Assembly (NCBI RefSeq): GCF_036850765.1
Contig: NC_089490.1
Coordinates: forward strand, 126,384,522-126,448,521
Direction of reading: 5' to 3'
DNA: 64,000 bases
Source: Saccopteryx bilineata
Lineage: Eukaryota > Chordata > Mammalia > Chiroptera > Emballonuridae
The position numbers and the translations under genes are program-made. Positions within the stretch are counted from its first letter, which is position 1, and the number at the start of each line of letters is the position of its first letter. The notes beneath the pieces are model-generated. The model did not search any database and had not been told where the DNA came from. It was given only the letters and a program-made list of their open reading frames with translations. Shown here piece after piece: positions 48,130 through 60,618 of this stretch.

Positions 48130-48760
48130 TAATAACAGTGAACAAAACGCACAGACCTCCTGTCCTTCCAGAGCTGACTTTCTGCTGGTGGGCAACACAA
48201 AAATCAACAAACATATGGTCTATCGAAATGGGAAAGTGCTAAAAAGAAAAGAAAGCAGAAGATGGGAGTGATAGCACTAGGTCAATGGAGACTGTCATTT
48301 TAAATCAAATGGTCAGAGATGTTTAAGGAGAAACTTAAAAAGCAGGAGAAACAGCAAACTCAGGTCACAGTTCTTGGCTCCAGAGCAGAGCCGTGAGATG
48401 AGGGTGGCTTGCGCAGGTAAGGAGGAAGGTGACCGGAGGGGGGGGGAGAGAGGGAGCAGAGGAACCCAGTCATATTGGAAGGTTTCAGAAGCCAATGCCA
48501 AGATTTGACCGTTGCTTAGAAACTCAGAAGTATTAGAAGGGTTTGAGCAGAGAGGTAACATAATCTATCTTACATTTTTAAGGTCTGGTGCAGCCGCTGG
48601 GCTGGAGAAGACACTAGGAATGCACGGGTGAACGGAGAACAGTCAGCTCCTATTGCAATACTCCAGGTGAGAGAGATAGTGGTGGTTCAGGACCAGGTGG
48701 GAGAAGTATGCAGGCGGATTCTGGAACATTTTGTGCCAGAAAAGGGATGATGATGGAGAT
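48130..48760 (-). repeat. L2 LINE fragment, antisense
   Basis: 'aacagtgaacaaaacgcaca', 'ccttccagagctgactttct', 'gaggtaacataatctatctt' and 'ctattgcaatactccaggtg' are spaced as in antisense L2. A further piece at about 49130-49350 ('aaataatccctctgatttcc', 'tgccatggtccaggcaagag') is probably another copy. Confidence 0.65.
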
Positions 48761-48774
48761 GGCTAGAGAGTAGG

Positions 48775-49005
48775 ATTATACAGTGGTTAGCATCAGAGGC
48801 TCTAGACAAACCTGGGTTCAAATCACTTCTATCCTACTTGTTAACAGAGCCACCATGGGCAAGAAACTTAGCTCGCTCAGCGTCACTTCTGTCCCCTACA
48901 ACATGAGGTTCATACCAGTGCTTTATTAATTTTAATCTCAATGAGTTATTGTGATGATGAAATGAGACACAGCACCTGAGACAAAAGTAAGTGCTTGATA
49001 AATGA
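48775..49005 (+). repeat. MIR SINE, near full length
   Basis: 'acagtggttagcatcagagg', 'cctgggttcaaatcacttct', 'catgggcaagaaacttagct' and 'agtaagtgcttgataaatga' trace MIR from its tRNA head to its end. Confidence 0.85.
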
Positions 49006-49570
49006 GCCAAAATAATAAAACAATAAAAACAAATCGGGAATACAATCATAAAATGTCTCCTAAACCATGTCAGTGAGCATGCACTCTGTTCTATTATAAA
49101 CTATCGACATGGTTAGTGAGGAAATAGACATGACCAAATAGTTGGCGTTTTAAAATAATCCCTCTGATTTCCCTGTGGAAAGTGGATTGAAAAGGGCCTC
49201 AAAGAGAAGCAAAGAGACAGGAGGCTGCTGCCATGGTCCAGGCAAGAGCTGATGATGGCAGAGAAGGGCACCGACAGGAAGAGCGAGAGACGGCAGAGGA
49301 GAGAGCTGCCGGACGTGCTGTCCGGGGATGGAGTCAAGATGAATGTCAGCTTTTTAGCTCGGTAACTGTTAGGAACCCTGCCACTCACCGAGAAAGGGAG
49401 CTCAGAGGAATTCCAGGGAGGGCATGTGACCATCTCATGACTAAGTTTCCCTGCACCATGCCACACTCACACTGCAGCCCACAGGAAGGGGCGCCGTCAG
49501 GGCCATGGAGGGAGGCTGGGCGGGGCCTGGCTGCCCGTCACCACCTCTCTCCTAAAAGCGCTGATCTTTT

Positions 49571-49650
49571 TTTTTTTTTTTTAATAGCTACTAGCCACAG
49601 GCAGCACTTTATTTTATTTTATTTTTTAAGGCTTTATTTATTCAATTTTC

Positions 49651-49685
<35 letters not shown>

Positions 49686-49807
49686 AGGGGGAGGAGCAGG
49701 AAGCATCAACTCCCTTATGTGCCTTGACCAGGCAAGCCCAGGGTTTCGAACCGGCGACCTCAGTGTTCCAAATCGACACTTTATCACACTGCGCTACCAC
49801 AGGTCAG
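49571..49807 (-). mobile_element. Bat tRNA-derived SINE, short type
   Basis: It is antisense, with a long T/ATTTT-rich tail, a GA and GACA run, 'ccttgaccaggcaagcccag' and 'cgaaccggcgacctcagtgt', and a head ending 'gcgctaccacaggtcag'. The 11-bp duplication gctgatctttt lies at 49560-49570 and 49808-49818. Confidence 0.88.
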
Positions 49808-50480
49808 GCTGATCTTTTCTTGATATGGATTTTATTTATTACTTTGGAAAATTTCTCCCTTACTTTGTGTCCATGTTGAACATGTGGGAGTGATCAATTT
49901 TCAAACAAGTTACATATGAGACACTTTAGGAATCAGTGATATAGTCAATAAAATAGAAGGTGATAGAGGGGAACAATTTCAAGGAAAACTTGCCCAGGGA
50001 AATATTTTTTTGTTAAAGTCTATAGACATGTGTTCATTTACTCCTTTTGGAATTCATTTGTGAACCTTCTTGCAGCACCCACTTAAGATCTGAGCACAAA
50101 CGCTGTCTGAATGCGAGCCAGCCCGACCCTAATGAGCTTCAGGGAAGTGGATGTGCCTCTGCTTCCTGCTTCTGTCTCAGCCATCTGAGCGTGAAGGCTT
50201 CCTGCAGCTCCCAAACCCACTGACATTTAATTAGCACCATCGCTGTGATCCCACACAGCACGCCCTACCAGATGAGACCCACAAAGCTCCACGCAGAGTG
50301 GGTACAAGCTAAAATAAATCTCCTGTCTGGCAGATAAAGATCTGCTTTTGCAAACTGGAACCTGTGAGTAGATCCTATTAGCCATTTGCAGGTACTGCTT
50401 TTCAGGAATGCCGCTGTGCTAAGAGGAAAGCAAATATAAATAGAAGGAGCCCGAGAAATGTTAGAGGATGCACATTTTAA

Positions 50481-50506
50481 AACACACACACACACCACAC
50501 ACCACA

Positions 50507-50537
<31 letters not shown>

Positions 50538-50541
50538 CACC
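50481..50541. repeat. (CA)n microsatellite with interruptions
   Basis: An AC repeat interrupted several times by 'cacc'. The ORFs across it are artefacts. Confidence 0.95.
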
Positions 50542-50984
50542 ATTTCTTCTGGAAACCAACTGCCATGGATTGAGGGTATACAGTTGCTAAGAGTGACAGC
50601 GAGACAATTTGAGTTGTAATGACACCAAGTGTCTGTCTCATTCTCCCTCCCCTCCAGACTTCAGCATTGATGTTTCACTTTCATACTGCTTAAGATCAGG
50701 ATCAGACGAGGATACTTTGGCTGCTTGGAATCATTGCTTCTTGATCTGATGTAATTTGGGAGTATGTCTACTGCTCAGGTAGTAATCCCACAGCCTCCTC
50801 TGTTTTGGGCCCATCACTCAATATGGAGTGCTCTTGGTAAGACCGCTGGTGACCTGCCAAGCACCAAATCCTGGGTTCCAGTTTATGGCTGCATCCTGAG
50901 CACTGAGCTTTGGGACCACTGTCCCCAGTCTTCATCCTGAGTATCTCTCTTAGCTCAGGCTCATGCCCCATTCCTAAGATTTCT

Positions 50985-51610
50985 CATTCTGCACCGTCTC
51001 TGTAGGTTTTTCTTCCTTCACTTTTCCTCTAATAGTGGTATCACTCAGGGTTCCATTCTCAATCTTTTACTCTTCCATTCCAGTTCTTTCCCTGAGAAAT
51101 CTCATCACACTCACAATCCCTAATAGCATCGACATACTAACGTCTCTGTCCATCGATGTTCCAAGCCTGGCGCTCTTTCCTGAGAATTATGTATATATAA
51201 TCAACCGCATGTTGTCCACTTTCAACCAGAGGTCCTGTAAATTCCTCAAACTCCAAATGACTAGAACCAAGCTCTTCTCTCCTAAGCCCACCTGCATGCC
51301 TCTTCTATCTCCAGTCTTGTGAAGTAGGTGGCCAGCTACCCACCCACCATCTCTATACTTGAGGGTTATCCAAGACTCTTCCATCATCCTCACTCTCCCC
51401 ACACCAGTCCCAGTCATTCATTCAGCTACAGATGCGGTGGTTCTTGGACTTCAGCAAAGGGCATTGGTGATAGCTTTTAATTGCTCCTGGATAAAGGCCA
51501 AAATCCTTAGCAAGGTCTATATGCCCTCTTGACCTGACCCTACCAGCATCCTCAGCCTCATCTCTAGTCACTTCTTCCTTGTGCCATTCCAGCTCCCCTT
51601 TCTTATTTGG
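50985..51610 (+). repeat. L2 LINE 3' region
   Basis: 'atcactcagggttccattct', 'gatgttccaagcctggcgct' and 'gataaaggccaaaatcctta' are in the order of the L2 ORF2 end and 3' region. It is diverged and has no usable ORF. Confidence 0.7.
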
Positions 51611-52034
51611 TTTTATTAGAAACTTGACACAGAAAGCAATTTGAGGCTCCAGGTTCTCACACTGCCTCTGGGGTCAAGAAATACATGCCCAGGCAGGGAG
51701 AATTATGGCTTTTAGTCATTAGTTTTTGTATGAGGTGTTTTTTAAAAGAGATTTTCCTGTTGATAAATAGCAGATATCAATTCCTTTAATTTCTGAGAAG
51801 TGGGGGTTCACAGATATGCAAGTGAGGTGATACTCAGATCGTCTTGATAGCAGGAAGGTGGAAAGTACAACAGGAGATGGAAGGGAAGGGAACAAGAAGA
51901 GGCTCTATGGAGGTCAGGTAATCAGACTCTCAGACAGCTAGGAAGCTGAGGAGAGCAAAAGCCTGAAGTGGCTTTTTTGAAAGTGTGGCCTACAGACAAC
52001 TTGAAGGAAAACATCCAGATGGTACGGTAAAAAG

Positions 52035-52115
52035 CAATTTGGGGCTCTGCCCCAGACCTATCCAATCACATAAAGTCTAGGAATTTCATGCACACTACAA
52101 TTTGAGAACCACTCT
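52035..52115. repeat. MER5A-like fragment
   Basis: 'gggctctgccccagacctat' and 'tttgagaaccactctt' at the end match MER5A-type hAT sequence. Confidence 0.55.
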
Positions 52116-52424
52116 TTTTTACCTCAACTTTAATACACAGTGTTTCCAAAGTTGTATATCAGAGGTAAGCAGACTGTTTTTCCTCAGCTAAGTTTCTTTA
52201 GTTTGCCCTCTGACCTAGACCCTTACATCTGTCACATACTCCTGTTTTGTATTTCATTCATTCATACTCTCAGTCTAAGAAATGAACATGTGCCTGCCCT
52301 GTCAATTGGTTAATCAATTCTCATTTCTGTTCAGGCTTCCAGTTTTCACATACTAAATTCACAGAATCACAGCAATGGAAAGAAAGAGCCTCTAATGCAT
52401 TCTTTTATCCAGGCAGAAATGCCA

Positions 52425-52451
52425 TGTGTGTGTGTGTGTGTGTGTGTGTGT
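52425..52451. repeat. (TG)n microsatellite
   Basis: An uninterrupted TG run of about 13 units. Confidence 0.95.
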
Positions 52452-52599
52452 ATTACACTCATATACAAAGTGAACTGAACAGTAGAAATAAAAACACAAA
52501 AAATACTTAAAATAGATGACCTATCAATTCTTACTCATAAGGATATTTCGAATGTGGGAAATTATGGCTGTTGAAGATTATAAAAGCTATCAAAAGCAC

Positions 52600-52815
52600 A
52601 GTTTGACAAACCACAGCTTGTGGGTCAAATCTGGCCTGCCATCTGTTTTTTTTTAATAGATTCATTTTAACAGAGTCATGTTCATTTGTTTAGGTATTGT
52701 CTGTAGGGTTTTCTGCACTAGAATGGTAAATTAATTATTTGCAACAGAGACAATATAACCAGAAAAGCCTAAAATATTTACTATGTGGCCTTTTGCAAAA
52801 AGTTTGTAAACCTCT
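52600..52815. mobile_element. Old hAT-type MITE
   Basis: 'ttgacaaaccacagcttgtg', 'aaatctggcctgccatctgt', 'cctaaaatatttactatgtg' and 'gcaaaaagtttgtaaacctc' are hallmarks of an old mammalian hAT MITE family. It is diverged and its ends are not clean. Confidence 0.65.
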
Positions 52816-53585
52816 TATAAAAGAAACACAAACTTACAAATAGTTTGCAGATTTCATAAAAGTGACAAAGATGTTAGATAATACATACATATGTAACATG
52901 CATACATACATAAATTTCTAGATCTTTTGAACCAACCAATATTATACCTCTAAAACTGTTATTATTTCATTGATAATATAAATTCCAACAAGGGACTTTC
53001 CAGAACTTTCCCCTTCTATACAATTTCACATAACTACTTGGTTGTGATGTAGAAGGGGGATTTTTTTGGTCTGGCAAAGAAGAACTATTTCCTTTTCTAA
53101 AACTTAACCTTTGAGTCAACAGTTTATTTTCCAGCAGTATTTTGTTACAATTGTCTTTCACCTTCCTATGCCTCTGCTGTAAGTAATTCTGCAACTCAAA
53201 ATGCACCAACAGCCACAAGACACAAAAGCTGAGCAAGCTCATTGTGTTACCTGTGAGACTTACGGACCTACAGGAATCTCTCAGCTATTAAATAAGAAAA
53301 ATTTTTTTTCATATACCACCTTATTATTGTACCACTGGATTCATTGACTAAGGTTATTAGTTGGATTTCTTTGTCCCTCCATCCCACCCCATATTTCTAC
53401 AATGTGTATTCAGGATAGGGTGTTAACTTTTCTTCATTTATATTTGAGCTAGGAACACAGGTTAATCAATAAACATGGTCAGATTCATGGAAGAACACAC
53501 ATACTCCGAGGTGCATATATCCAGGATATTACTTAATGCTTTGATATAAGTGTTTTTATATTGGTTTGCAAGTTTACTAATTATA

Positions 53586-54180
53586 CAGTGTGTCCGTAAA
53601 GTCATGGTGCACTTTTGACCACTCACAGGAAAGCAACAAAAGACGACAGAAATGTGAAATCTGCACCAAATAAAAGGAAAAGCCTCCCAGTTTCTGTAGG
53701 ATGATGTGGCAGCATGTGTGTACGCGCAGATCATGACGTAACACCGTGTATACAGCGTAGCAGCCCATAGTCATGCCAGTCGAGATATGGACAGTACAGA
53801 GGAAAGTTCAGTGTGTTCTGTGGCTCACTAAATTCGAATCCGTGACCGAAGTGAAACGTGAATATCAGCGCATTTATACCGAAGCGCCACGACATAGGAA
53901 TATCATTACTCGGTGGGATAAGCAGTTGAAGGAAACCGGCAGTTTGCTGGAGAAACCCCGTTCTGGTAGGCCATCAGTCAGTGACGCGTCTGTAGAGGCT
54001 ATACGGGATAGCTACCTAAGGAGCCCTAAAAAATCTGCGTGAGCCCACATCAAACTGCACTGAATAGGTATGAAACTGGGAGAGTTTTCCTTTTATTTGG
54101 TGCAGATTTCACATTTCTATCGTCTTTTGTTGCTTTCCTGTGACTGGTCAAAAGTGCACCATGACTTTACGGACACACTG
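53586..54180 (+). mobile_element. Tc1/mariner-type transposon, internally deleted
   Basis: The ends begin CAGTGTGTCCGTAAAGTCAT and its inverse, within terminal inverted repeats of roughly 110 bp that differ at only a few positions. TA dinucleotides flank the element at 53584-53585 and 54181-54182, as for Tc1/mariner insertion. Between the repeats lies an ORF for the DNA-binding part of a transposase. The catalytic DDE/D domain is absent, so the copy is non-autonomous. The near-identity of the repeats points to a fairly recent insertion. Confidence 0.93.
53773..54042 (+). pseudogene. Mariner transposase N-terminal DNA-binding domain, truncated
   Basis: This is an 89-codon ORF. It begins MPVEIWTVQRKVQCVLWLTK and has helix-turn-helix features: a helix about residues 10-22, then EVKREYQRIYTEAP, HRNIITRWDKQLKETGSLLE, and the linker KPRSGRPSVSD. 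The GRP-type linker is typical of Tc1/mariner transposases with a DUF4817-like N-terminal domain. It stops at SPKKSA, after which the 3' sequence joins almost at once to the right inverted repeat. The catalytic domain was therefore lost by one internal deletion. Whether a peptide is made is unknown. Confidence 0.8.
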
Positions 54181-54841
54181 TATTTCCTATGGGTTTGTTT
54201 TGAATTGATTTGTCTTTAAATACTTGCTTGATAATGTCAGGGTATAAATTATTGCCTGATTACAGACACAGTCATCAAAAGACCTTTTTAAGACTTGTAA
54301 TAATGCTTTTGAGTTGGTGGATATCTTGCGAAGAGACTTTTATACCATTTGTTTTTGTGTTACTGTGTTTAGCATTCTACAAAGTCATTAAGTGTCTCAT
54401 TAATTTTATGGCAACATAAATAAAACTAAGTCCCCTAAGGAACAGTTTAGCCGAAATTTATGCTCTGTCACATTTCAGTAACAATGTCTACTGAGTTGTT
54501 TTTTGGTACTGAAAGCCCTCAGGAATTTGGTAAGACGTGCCCTCCATTGGTTCCCTCCCACATCTGCACCAAACTGCCTTCTTCATCCCTGATGCAATGT
54601 CCCAGAGCACCTAACCTCCACACACACATCATGATGAATATTACCTCTTCCTCTGCCCATTCCTTCCCTACGAAGATGCCATCCTCTTTGTTTGCTACTT
54701 ACCTACCTCTTACTGATATGTGAAATTTATCTAAAATATTAGCACTTATACAAAGCCCTTTACAGTAACTCTAGCCAATACTACCCTGTTTCCTTTAGAG
54801 GCTATAGCACTTGCACCTGTAATAATTCTCATTTCCTCACT

Positions 54842-55640
54842 AACTCAATCAAAATCATTTACTGTATCAAACACAGTAGCGGACACTGGGTAACACATTT
54901 ATGAACATGTTAACACCTGCTTTTACTGAATTTAAAGTCCAGTGGAGGAAACAAACACATAAACAGGCCACAGTACTTCGGCGACATATGTTCTATGATC
55001 AGAGCCTGCACAGTGTGTGATAGGACACACAGGAGAGATTTAACTTGGCTCTGAGCAGCAGTAATGATGAGGAGCTCGGGTCTTAGAGTCAGAGAGTCTG
55101 GTTTTGTGCCTAAGTAGGAGACTGCAGGAGAATCAAGAGTTCCATTATAGGTAAAGTGTGAGATGCCTAAAATGCCATTCAAATGCAGATCTCAAACAAG
55201 CAGTTGGATGTACCAGCCTGGTATTCAGAATAGAGGCCCACGCTAAAGACATAAATTTGGGATTTATTATGGCACAGCTGGTATTTAAAGTCATGTGACT
55301 GGATAAGCTCATCTAGAGAGTGAATGTCAACTAAGAAGAGATCTGTGGAATGAGTCGTAGAACACACTGATTAGAACACTTCTAATAGAAGCAGAAAAGG
55401 AATAGGAACCAGTCTGTCTGCTCACTACCATCGAGTGGTTACAGTGGGTGATCAATAAAGAATGAATTAAGAAGCAGAAAGTCATGGAATTCATTCTGAT
55501 GAACCTTAGCATTTATAGAGCATTTCATATGCACAGGCTCTGTCCCACCACCAATAATATCACTACGTAAGGGTTCTCTCAATAACTTCCTCTTATTATT
55601 AATAGAAATTTTGTACTTCACTAATAGTATCAGGGATTTT
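54842..55640 (-). repeat. L2 LINE fragment including reverse-transcriptase remnant, antisense
   Basis: The left part ('aatcatttactgtatcaaac', 'aatttaaagtccagtggagg') is antisense L2 3'. Further right, minus-strand frames give HSLDELIQSHDFKYQLC and SQIYVFSVGLYSEYQ. These correspond to the L2 reverse transcriptase around its ADDSQIY segment. Frameshifts and stops show it is dead. A long T run lies at 55637-55657. Confidence 0.7.
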
Positions 55641-55805
55641 TTTTTTTTTTTTTTTTTGCATCACATATGAATCAAGTAGCATATATTTCTTTTTCTGCTT
55701 TGGCTGCCAAGAAATAATTAATGCTCAAAGCAAAATTAGTTAAAAATCATACATTTTGTTACCTCAAGCTTCTTTGTGATAGTAACATAGAAAAACATCT
55801 TTGAG

Positions 55806-56170
55806 GCCCTGGCCAGTTGGCTCAGTTGTAGAGTACAGGCCCAATGTGTGGATGTCCCAGGTTCAATTCCCGGCCAGGGCATACAGGAGAAGCGCCCATC
55901 TGCCCTCCCCCTCTCCTTCCTCTCTATCTCTCTCTTCCCCTCCTGGAGCCAAGGCTCCATCAGAGCAAGTTGGCCCCAGGCGCTGAGGATGGCTCCATGG
56001 CCTCCTCCTCAGGTGCTAGAATGGCTCCGGTCGCTATGGAGCAATGTCCCAGACGGGCAGAGCATCACCCCTTGGTGGACATGCTGGGTGGATTCTGGTT
56101 GGGCGTATGCGGGAGTCTGTCTGACTGCCTCTCCACTTCTAACTTCGGAAAAAATTCAAAAAAGAAAAGA
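55806..56170 (+). mobile_element. Bat tRNA-derived SINE, long type
   Basis: The head is 'gccctggccagttggctcag', with B box 'aggttcaattcccggccagg'. The body and an A-rich tail are complete. Flanks aaaacatctttgag (55792-55805) and aaaatatctttgag (56171-56184) differ at one base. Confidence 0.92.
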
Positions 56171-57059
56171 AAAATATCTTTGAGGTTGTGGGGAAAAGTA
56201 GCTGATCCTGGTTTTCTTAATTCTTTTAGAAAAGACACTTGCTATATTAAGTTTTTAAGCAAAGTTCCTTTCAGTGCATATATTTCCAAGTATCTTAGCC
56301 AAGACTAACAGTAGGTTTTTTATGTACCTGGGCAATTAGGAGAAGTCTATTTTCTGCAATCTACTAAAATAATATCTTGATATTTAAAAATGTTTGTTTT
56401 CAACTAAGTTCAAATATTGAAACATTTCTACATATCAAAGTCCTTTAATGAATGACTCTACTATTTTGACTGTTGTTTAAGTTTATTTATATACACTTTG
56501 AATATAACTCAAACGTTTTGATCATTATTTATCCCCAAGGACTACAAAACAGCTATGTGCATTTTTAAAAATCTGGTGTATTCTGCAGAACTGTTTAGAA
56601 AACACTGTCTACCCTGCTGTCCTATGCCCTTGTATAAATTAATTTTAGAATATATACCAGCAAAAAGTTGGTCATTATGAATAGTATAAATATTAATTGC
56701 ATCACCCATTATTCTTCACTCTTGATTACCAAGAAACTCAGAGCTACCTCTGATAAATAGTAAGAACATTAGCCAATGCCCTTAGCATACTCAGATTCCT
56801 TCTCCTTCTCAAGGCTTTTGATCTTGTATTCTAACAGTCTAATTATACAAGTACATTTTTTATTCAATCTCAAACTCCTTGTATAAGTAGGTAAGGTATA
56901 ACTATATACATAAATATTCAGTAGCTCCTTAGTTACTCTGTTACATTATTTAAAACAAAATCTAATCCAGTAAAAGAGCCATCATGGTCCAACTACTCTA
57001 CAGTGTCCATACATGTTTCTGTAAGTTTGCTCTGCAATCAAAACTCATGGGTTCCCATC

Positions 57060-57150
57060 ATATTTTTATAGATGGGAAAGCCGAAGTCAGAGAAGTTAAG
57101 TGACATAAGCAGCTAATGAAGAAAATACAGGCTGTGGAGGTGAATAACAG
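57060..57150 (-). repeat. MIR fragment, antisense
   Basis: 'tagatgggaaagccgaagtc' and 'agagaagttaagtgacataa' match the antisense MIR core. Confidence 0.65.
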
Positions 57151-57746
57151 CTAAGATGTTTGTACAGTATTCTAGCCAACATAATACTCAGTTGCAAGGG
57201 CCTCCAAGAGCTTTTTGAAAACCCAGCTGTGTTTTCAACTTCCTGCACTATAACCCATAATAAAGATGAAGTAATTGTAAGTTAGTTAAAACCCCTCAAA
57301 GATATTAAAGATGGAAGTTATGTGTCATATTACAAACCAATCCTTCCATTTCTAAAGTAAATGAAGCAGTGCTGATTACTACATATTAGGTAAGAAAATC
57401 GAAGCCGAAGAGAAGTGAAGCAGCATTATGTCTCTAAGAAGAGCATTTTTAGTAGTCTGAGTAATAAATATATTTCATATGACTTTAGTATAAACTAAAA
57501 TTTAGCTATTTGAATCAATGTATATGTATATCCCTTCAAATGAATATAGCTCAAGCAATTGCAGCTCTGAGATAAAATTTTTAAAGAAAAAATTAATTAA
57601 TGAGGACTATCCAGACATCTAGCAAATTCCTTCAGCATGACATAAAGAATCTCAATGCTAAATACGATGACCAGTCCTACCATCCTCTCCTGAAAGGCTT
57701 TCACTGAGGACAGGGTAACAACCCAAAGATCTAAAGTATAATAGGA

Positions 57747-58139
57747 GCCTGACCAGGCGGTGGCACTGTGGATAGCGCGTCAGTCTGGGATGCAGAGGAT
57801 TCAGGTTCAAGGTCGCCAGCTTGAGTGTGGGCTCATTCAGCTTGAGAATGGGATCATAAGACATGACTCCATGGTCACTGGCTTGGCTGCAGCCCTCTCC
57901 CCACCCTCTGGCCCCGCCCCTGTCAAGGCACATATGAAAAAGCAATCAATGTACTAAGATGCCGCAATGAAAAATCCATACTTCTAATCTCTTTTCTTTT
58001 CTGTCCATCTGTGCCTGTCTCTGTCTCTCTTGCAAAGAAGGGAGGGGAGGGGAGGGAAAGAGGGAGGGGAGGAGGGAGGAAGAAAAAAAGGGAGGGAGGG
58101 ACGGACGGAAGGAGGGAGGGACAGAGGGAGGGAAGAAAG
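57747..58139 (+). mobile_element. Bat tRNA-derived SINE with long purine tail
   Basis: The head is 'gcctgaccaggcggtggcac', the middle has 'caagacatgactcc'-type sequence and 'tgtcaaggcacatatgaaaa', then CT-rich sequence. The tail expands into G-rich polypurine at 58037-58139. Short flanking repeats (ataatagga, atactagga) are the probable target duplication. Confidence 0.8.
58037..58139 (+). repeat. Polypurine GGGA/GGAA tract
   Basis: About 100 bases of nearly pure purine on the plus strand with many G3-G4 runs. It probably grew from the SINE tail. Confidence 0.9.
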
Positions 58140-59589
58140 AATACTAGGAAATGCTATGTATTTTTCTGCCTAAATAAAAAATATATAGAAGCAGCAATAC
58201 CTAATTAGTTCTCTTAACAGACTTTGAATTCAGTGGTATAGTTGAAGTCAGAGGACACCTAGAAGCCAGAGATATGGCCAAGGCCTTCTACGTTGGTAGA
58301 ATTCAGATTGATGCGCTAATAATTATATCACTTTGAAATAAATATAAGGCTACCAAACATGAAATGTTATGCAGAAAAATTATTGCTTCTACCAACCTTG
58401 GATTCATGATCCTTATACCAAACTAACAATTAGAGACTCCAATTTCAATTTATTTCTTAGATTGCATTTTTTATTGCTCCCATAAACTGTGAATTTGAGA
58501 TATCATATAAATGGCAGTAATTCAAAGATTCCTTGTTCCCTAGTGAAAGACACATTGGTGCCTCTTAGAAGATTTAAACTATTATACCTAAGCATATTTT
58601 TTCCTGATGAGAGTTTTCTTTGTGGAAAGTTTCTTTTTTCTTTTTTTTTTTAAATGAGGCCTCATGGGTGCCCAGGTTTTGTGAATCTACTACTATTGAT
58701 GATTAAGCAGCCAACACATACATACATGAAATAAAGAACAATGCCATGATGATATTGAGCATGAGCTAGTGTGAAAGGATATATCCAGTTTAGGGTGAAA
58801 ATAAACATAATTCAAAACCAAGAGAAGATCATTGAAGGCTGGAATTCACCAAGGAAATGGAGTACCAGTTCTCATTTTGGATTTCAGAGGAACTAAGATA
58901 ACACTAAAATTAGTTTTAAAAACAGGAGGAAGATATTTTATTAGTTTTAGTGGAATCGTGGCATCATGAACAATGTACCAGAAGTCCCTAGCATAAGGAA
59001 AGATATTATAGGGCCCTATCTACATAGTTTGCTGACATGATTAGCAAATAGTGATCTACAAAAATAAAGATAGTGCGCTGTTGAATAATATCCTTAACTG
59101 CCAGAATGCTAATATGAGTTTTGTAGGATCCTATTAATTTTACATAGTACCTGTATTACATAAAAATATTATCAGCATACATGCATTTTTCAATAAATTA
59201 CTCCCCAAAACACTTCTTGAGTATTTACTATACACTAAGTATGTACTTGGCATTGAACAAAAAAAAATTTTGTATCTGTGCACAAAGAATATATACCCCA
59301 ATGGAGAAAAATGTAAATAACTTTAATTATGATAGTGATGATGATAACAGGAAAATATTCTTATTCAATTTTTATTAAAATACTTAAATTATAAAATATG
59401 ATAGCTTTATAGTATGTCATATTCTATTCATTCATTCATTTTTTTTATCCATGCAACATTTGTTAAATGCCCACAATTAGGGTCATTATCAAAGATTTGG
59501 ACTTAATTCAAAGTGCTGTAATTCATTTTATATAAAGATATAAGTAGATACCACAAAAGTCCCTACCAATACTCCCAAAAGAAATTCTT

Positions 59590-59930
59590 TTCTCTAAAAT
59601 AGCTATGGTGCATTTTTGCAGAAATTATTGCTTTTGCCTAGAATATTCTCCCCATCCCTCTATTCTTCATGATTCAGTTCAATGGCTGGTTACCTCTTCC
59701 GCAAGTCCTCTCCTGACTCTTAAGGGAAGCATATTTTGTGCATACCTCCATTTTAACAACAGCACATTGAATTGTAATAGTTTATCTGTCTCCCTAACCC
59801 ACTAGACACAGACTTAATTGTGAGCTTCTTGATGGCATCTTTATTCATCCTTCCAATTTAGGAACTGGAATAATGCTTGACATAAGGGGTGCTTAGTAAA
59901 TGTTCTTGCAGTACTGTCTTACAATAAATG
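59590..59930 (+). repeat. L2 LINE 3' end
   Basis: 'tttgcctagaatattctccc', 'tggttacctcttccgcaagt' and 'taaggggtgcttagtaaatg' follow the L2 3' terminal sequence. Confidence 0.75.
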
Positions 59931-60109
59931 AGTCTCGGGTACATTGTATATATTTATTATAATATTCAAGTGTTAATAGCTAGTTACAGGTCCATCTCCA
60001 CAAGTGTTTTGTTCTCCAAACGTGCAAGCTCACTGCTACTTTGAAGCCACTCTAGGATGCTCCCCCATAATTCCCCATTTCAAACTGCTTGCTTTGCTTT
60101 CTCACTTAG

Positions 60110-60375
60110 ATACAGTTTCAGTTTCAGCTTTCCAGAGAAAGCCATCCTGACGACCCACCCCTCATTAGTGTCTTTCCTCACCTTATTCTCATTCACTGCA
60201 TAGCTACACTCTGGAACTGCTTTCTCTGATTTGTCTGCTCAGCACTGTTCTCAGCCAGAATGTCAATTCCCCGAGACCTGGTCTCTTGCTGGCCTTCTAC
60301 GATGCTGCAGTTCTAGTATATAGCACAGTGCGTGAGATCTAGTAAGCACTCAAAAAATCCATGCAATTGAGTGAA
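60110..60375 (+). repeat. L2 LINE 3' end
   Basis: 'gaatgtcaattccccgagac', 'gttctagtatatagcacagt' and 'ctagtaagcactcaaaaaat' match L2 3'. Confidence 0.65.
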
Positions 60376-60618
60376 TAAGTGAGAAATTTGGACCTTTCAC
60401 TCCATATGTAGCAAACTATGACTCATGGGCTGAATTCCACCTTCTGGTGAGTTTTGTATGGACTACTCAGTGTTTTTTAAAATATTTGTATGAGTTGTCA
60501 ACTTTTAAAATCAGATGTCACATATTTAAAATTTTTTAAATTCAGGTTTCTTTTGTAGTAGGAGGAATAGTGGAAATCCGGGGCCAGCAATGGCGTTTAG
60601 AACTTCAGCAGAGGTGAG

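Noticed and set aside
49660..49690. Short GA/GACA direct repeats as a CRISPR-like array
   Set aside because: Simple microsatellite inside a SINE in a mammalian genome; no spacers.
49233..49727. 164-codon ORF on the plus strand
   Set aside because: It spans an L2-like remnant and a SINE; the sequence is low-complexity and has no domain.
52967..53242. 91-codon minus ORF considered as an ITPR2 exon because it reads WLLVHFELQNYLQQ
   Set aside because: It does not match ITPR2 sequence that I can recall, and has no fitting splice sites in frame.
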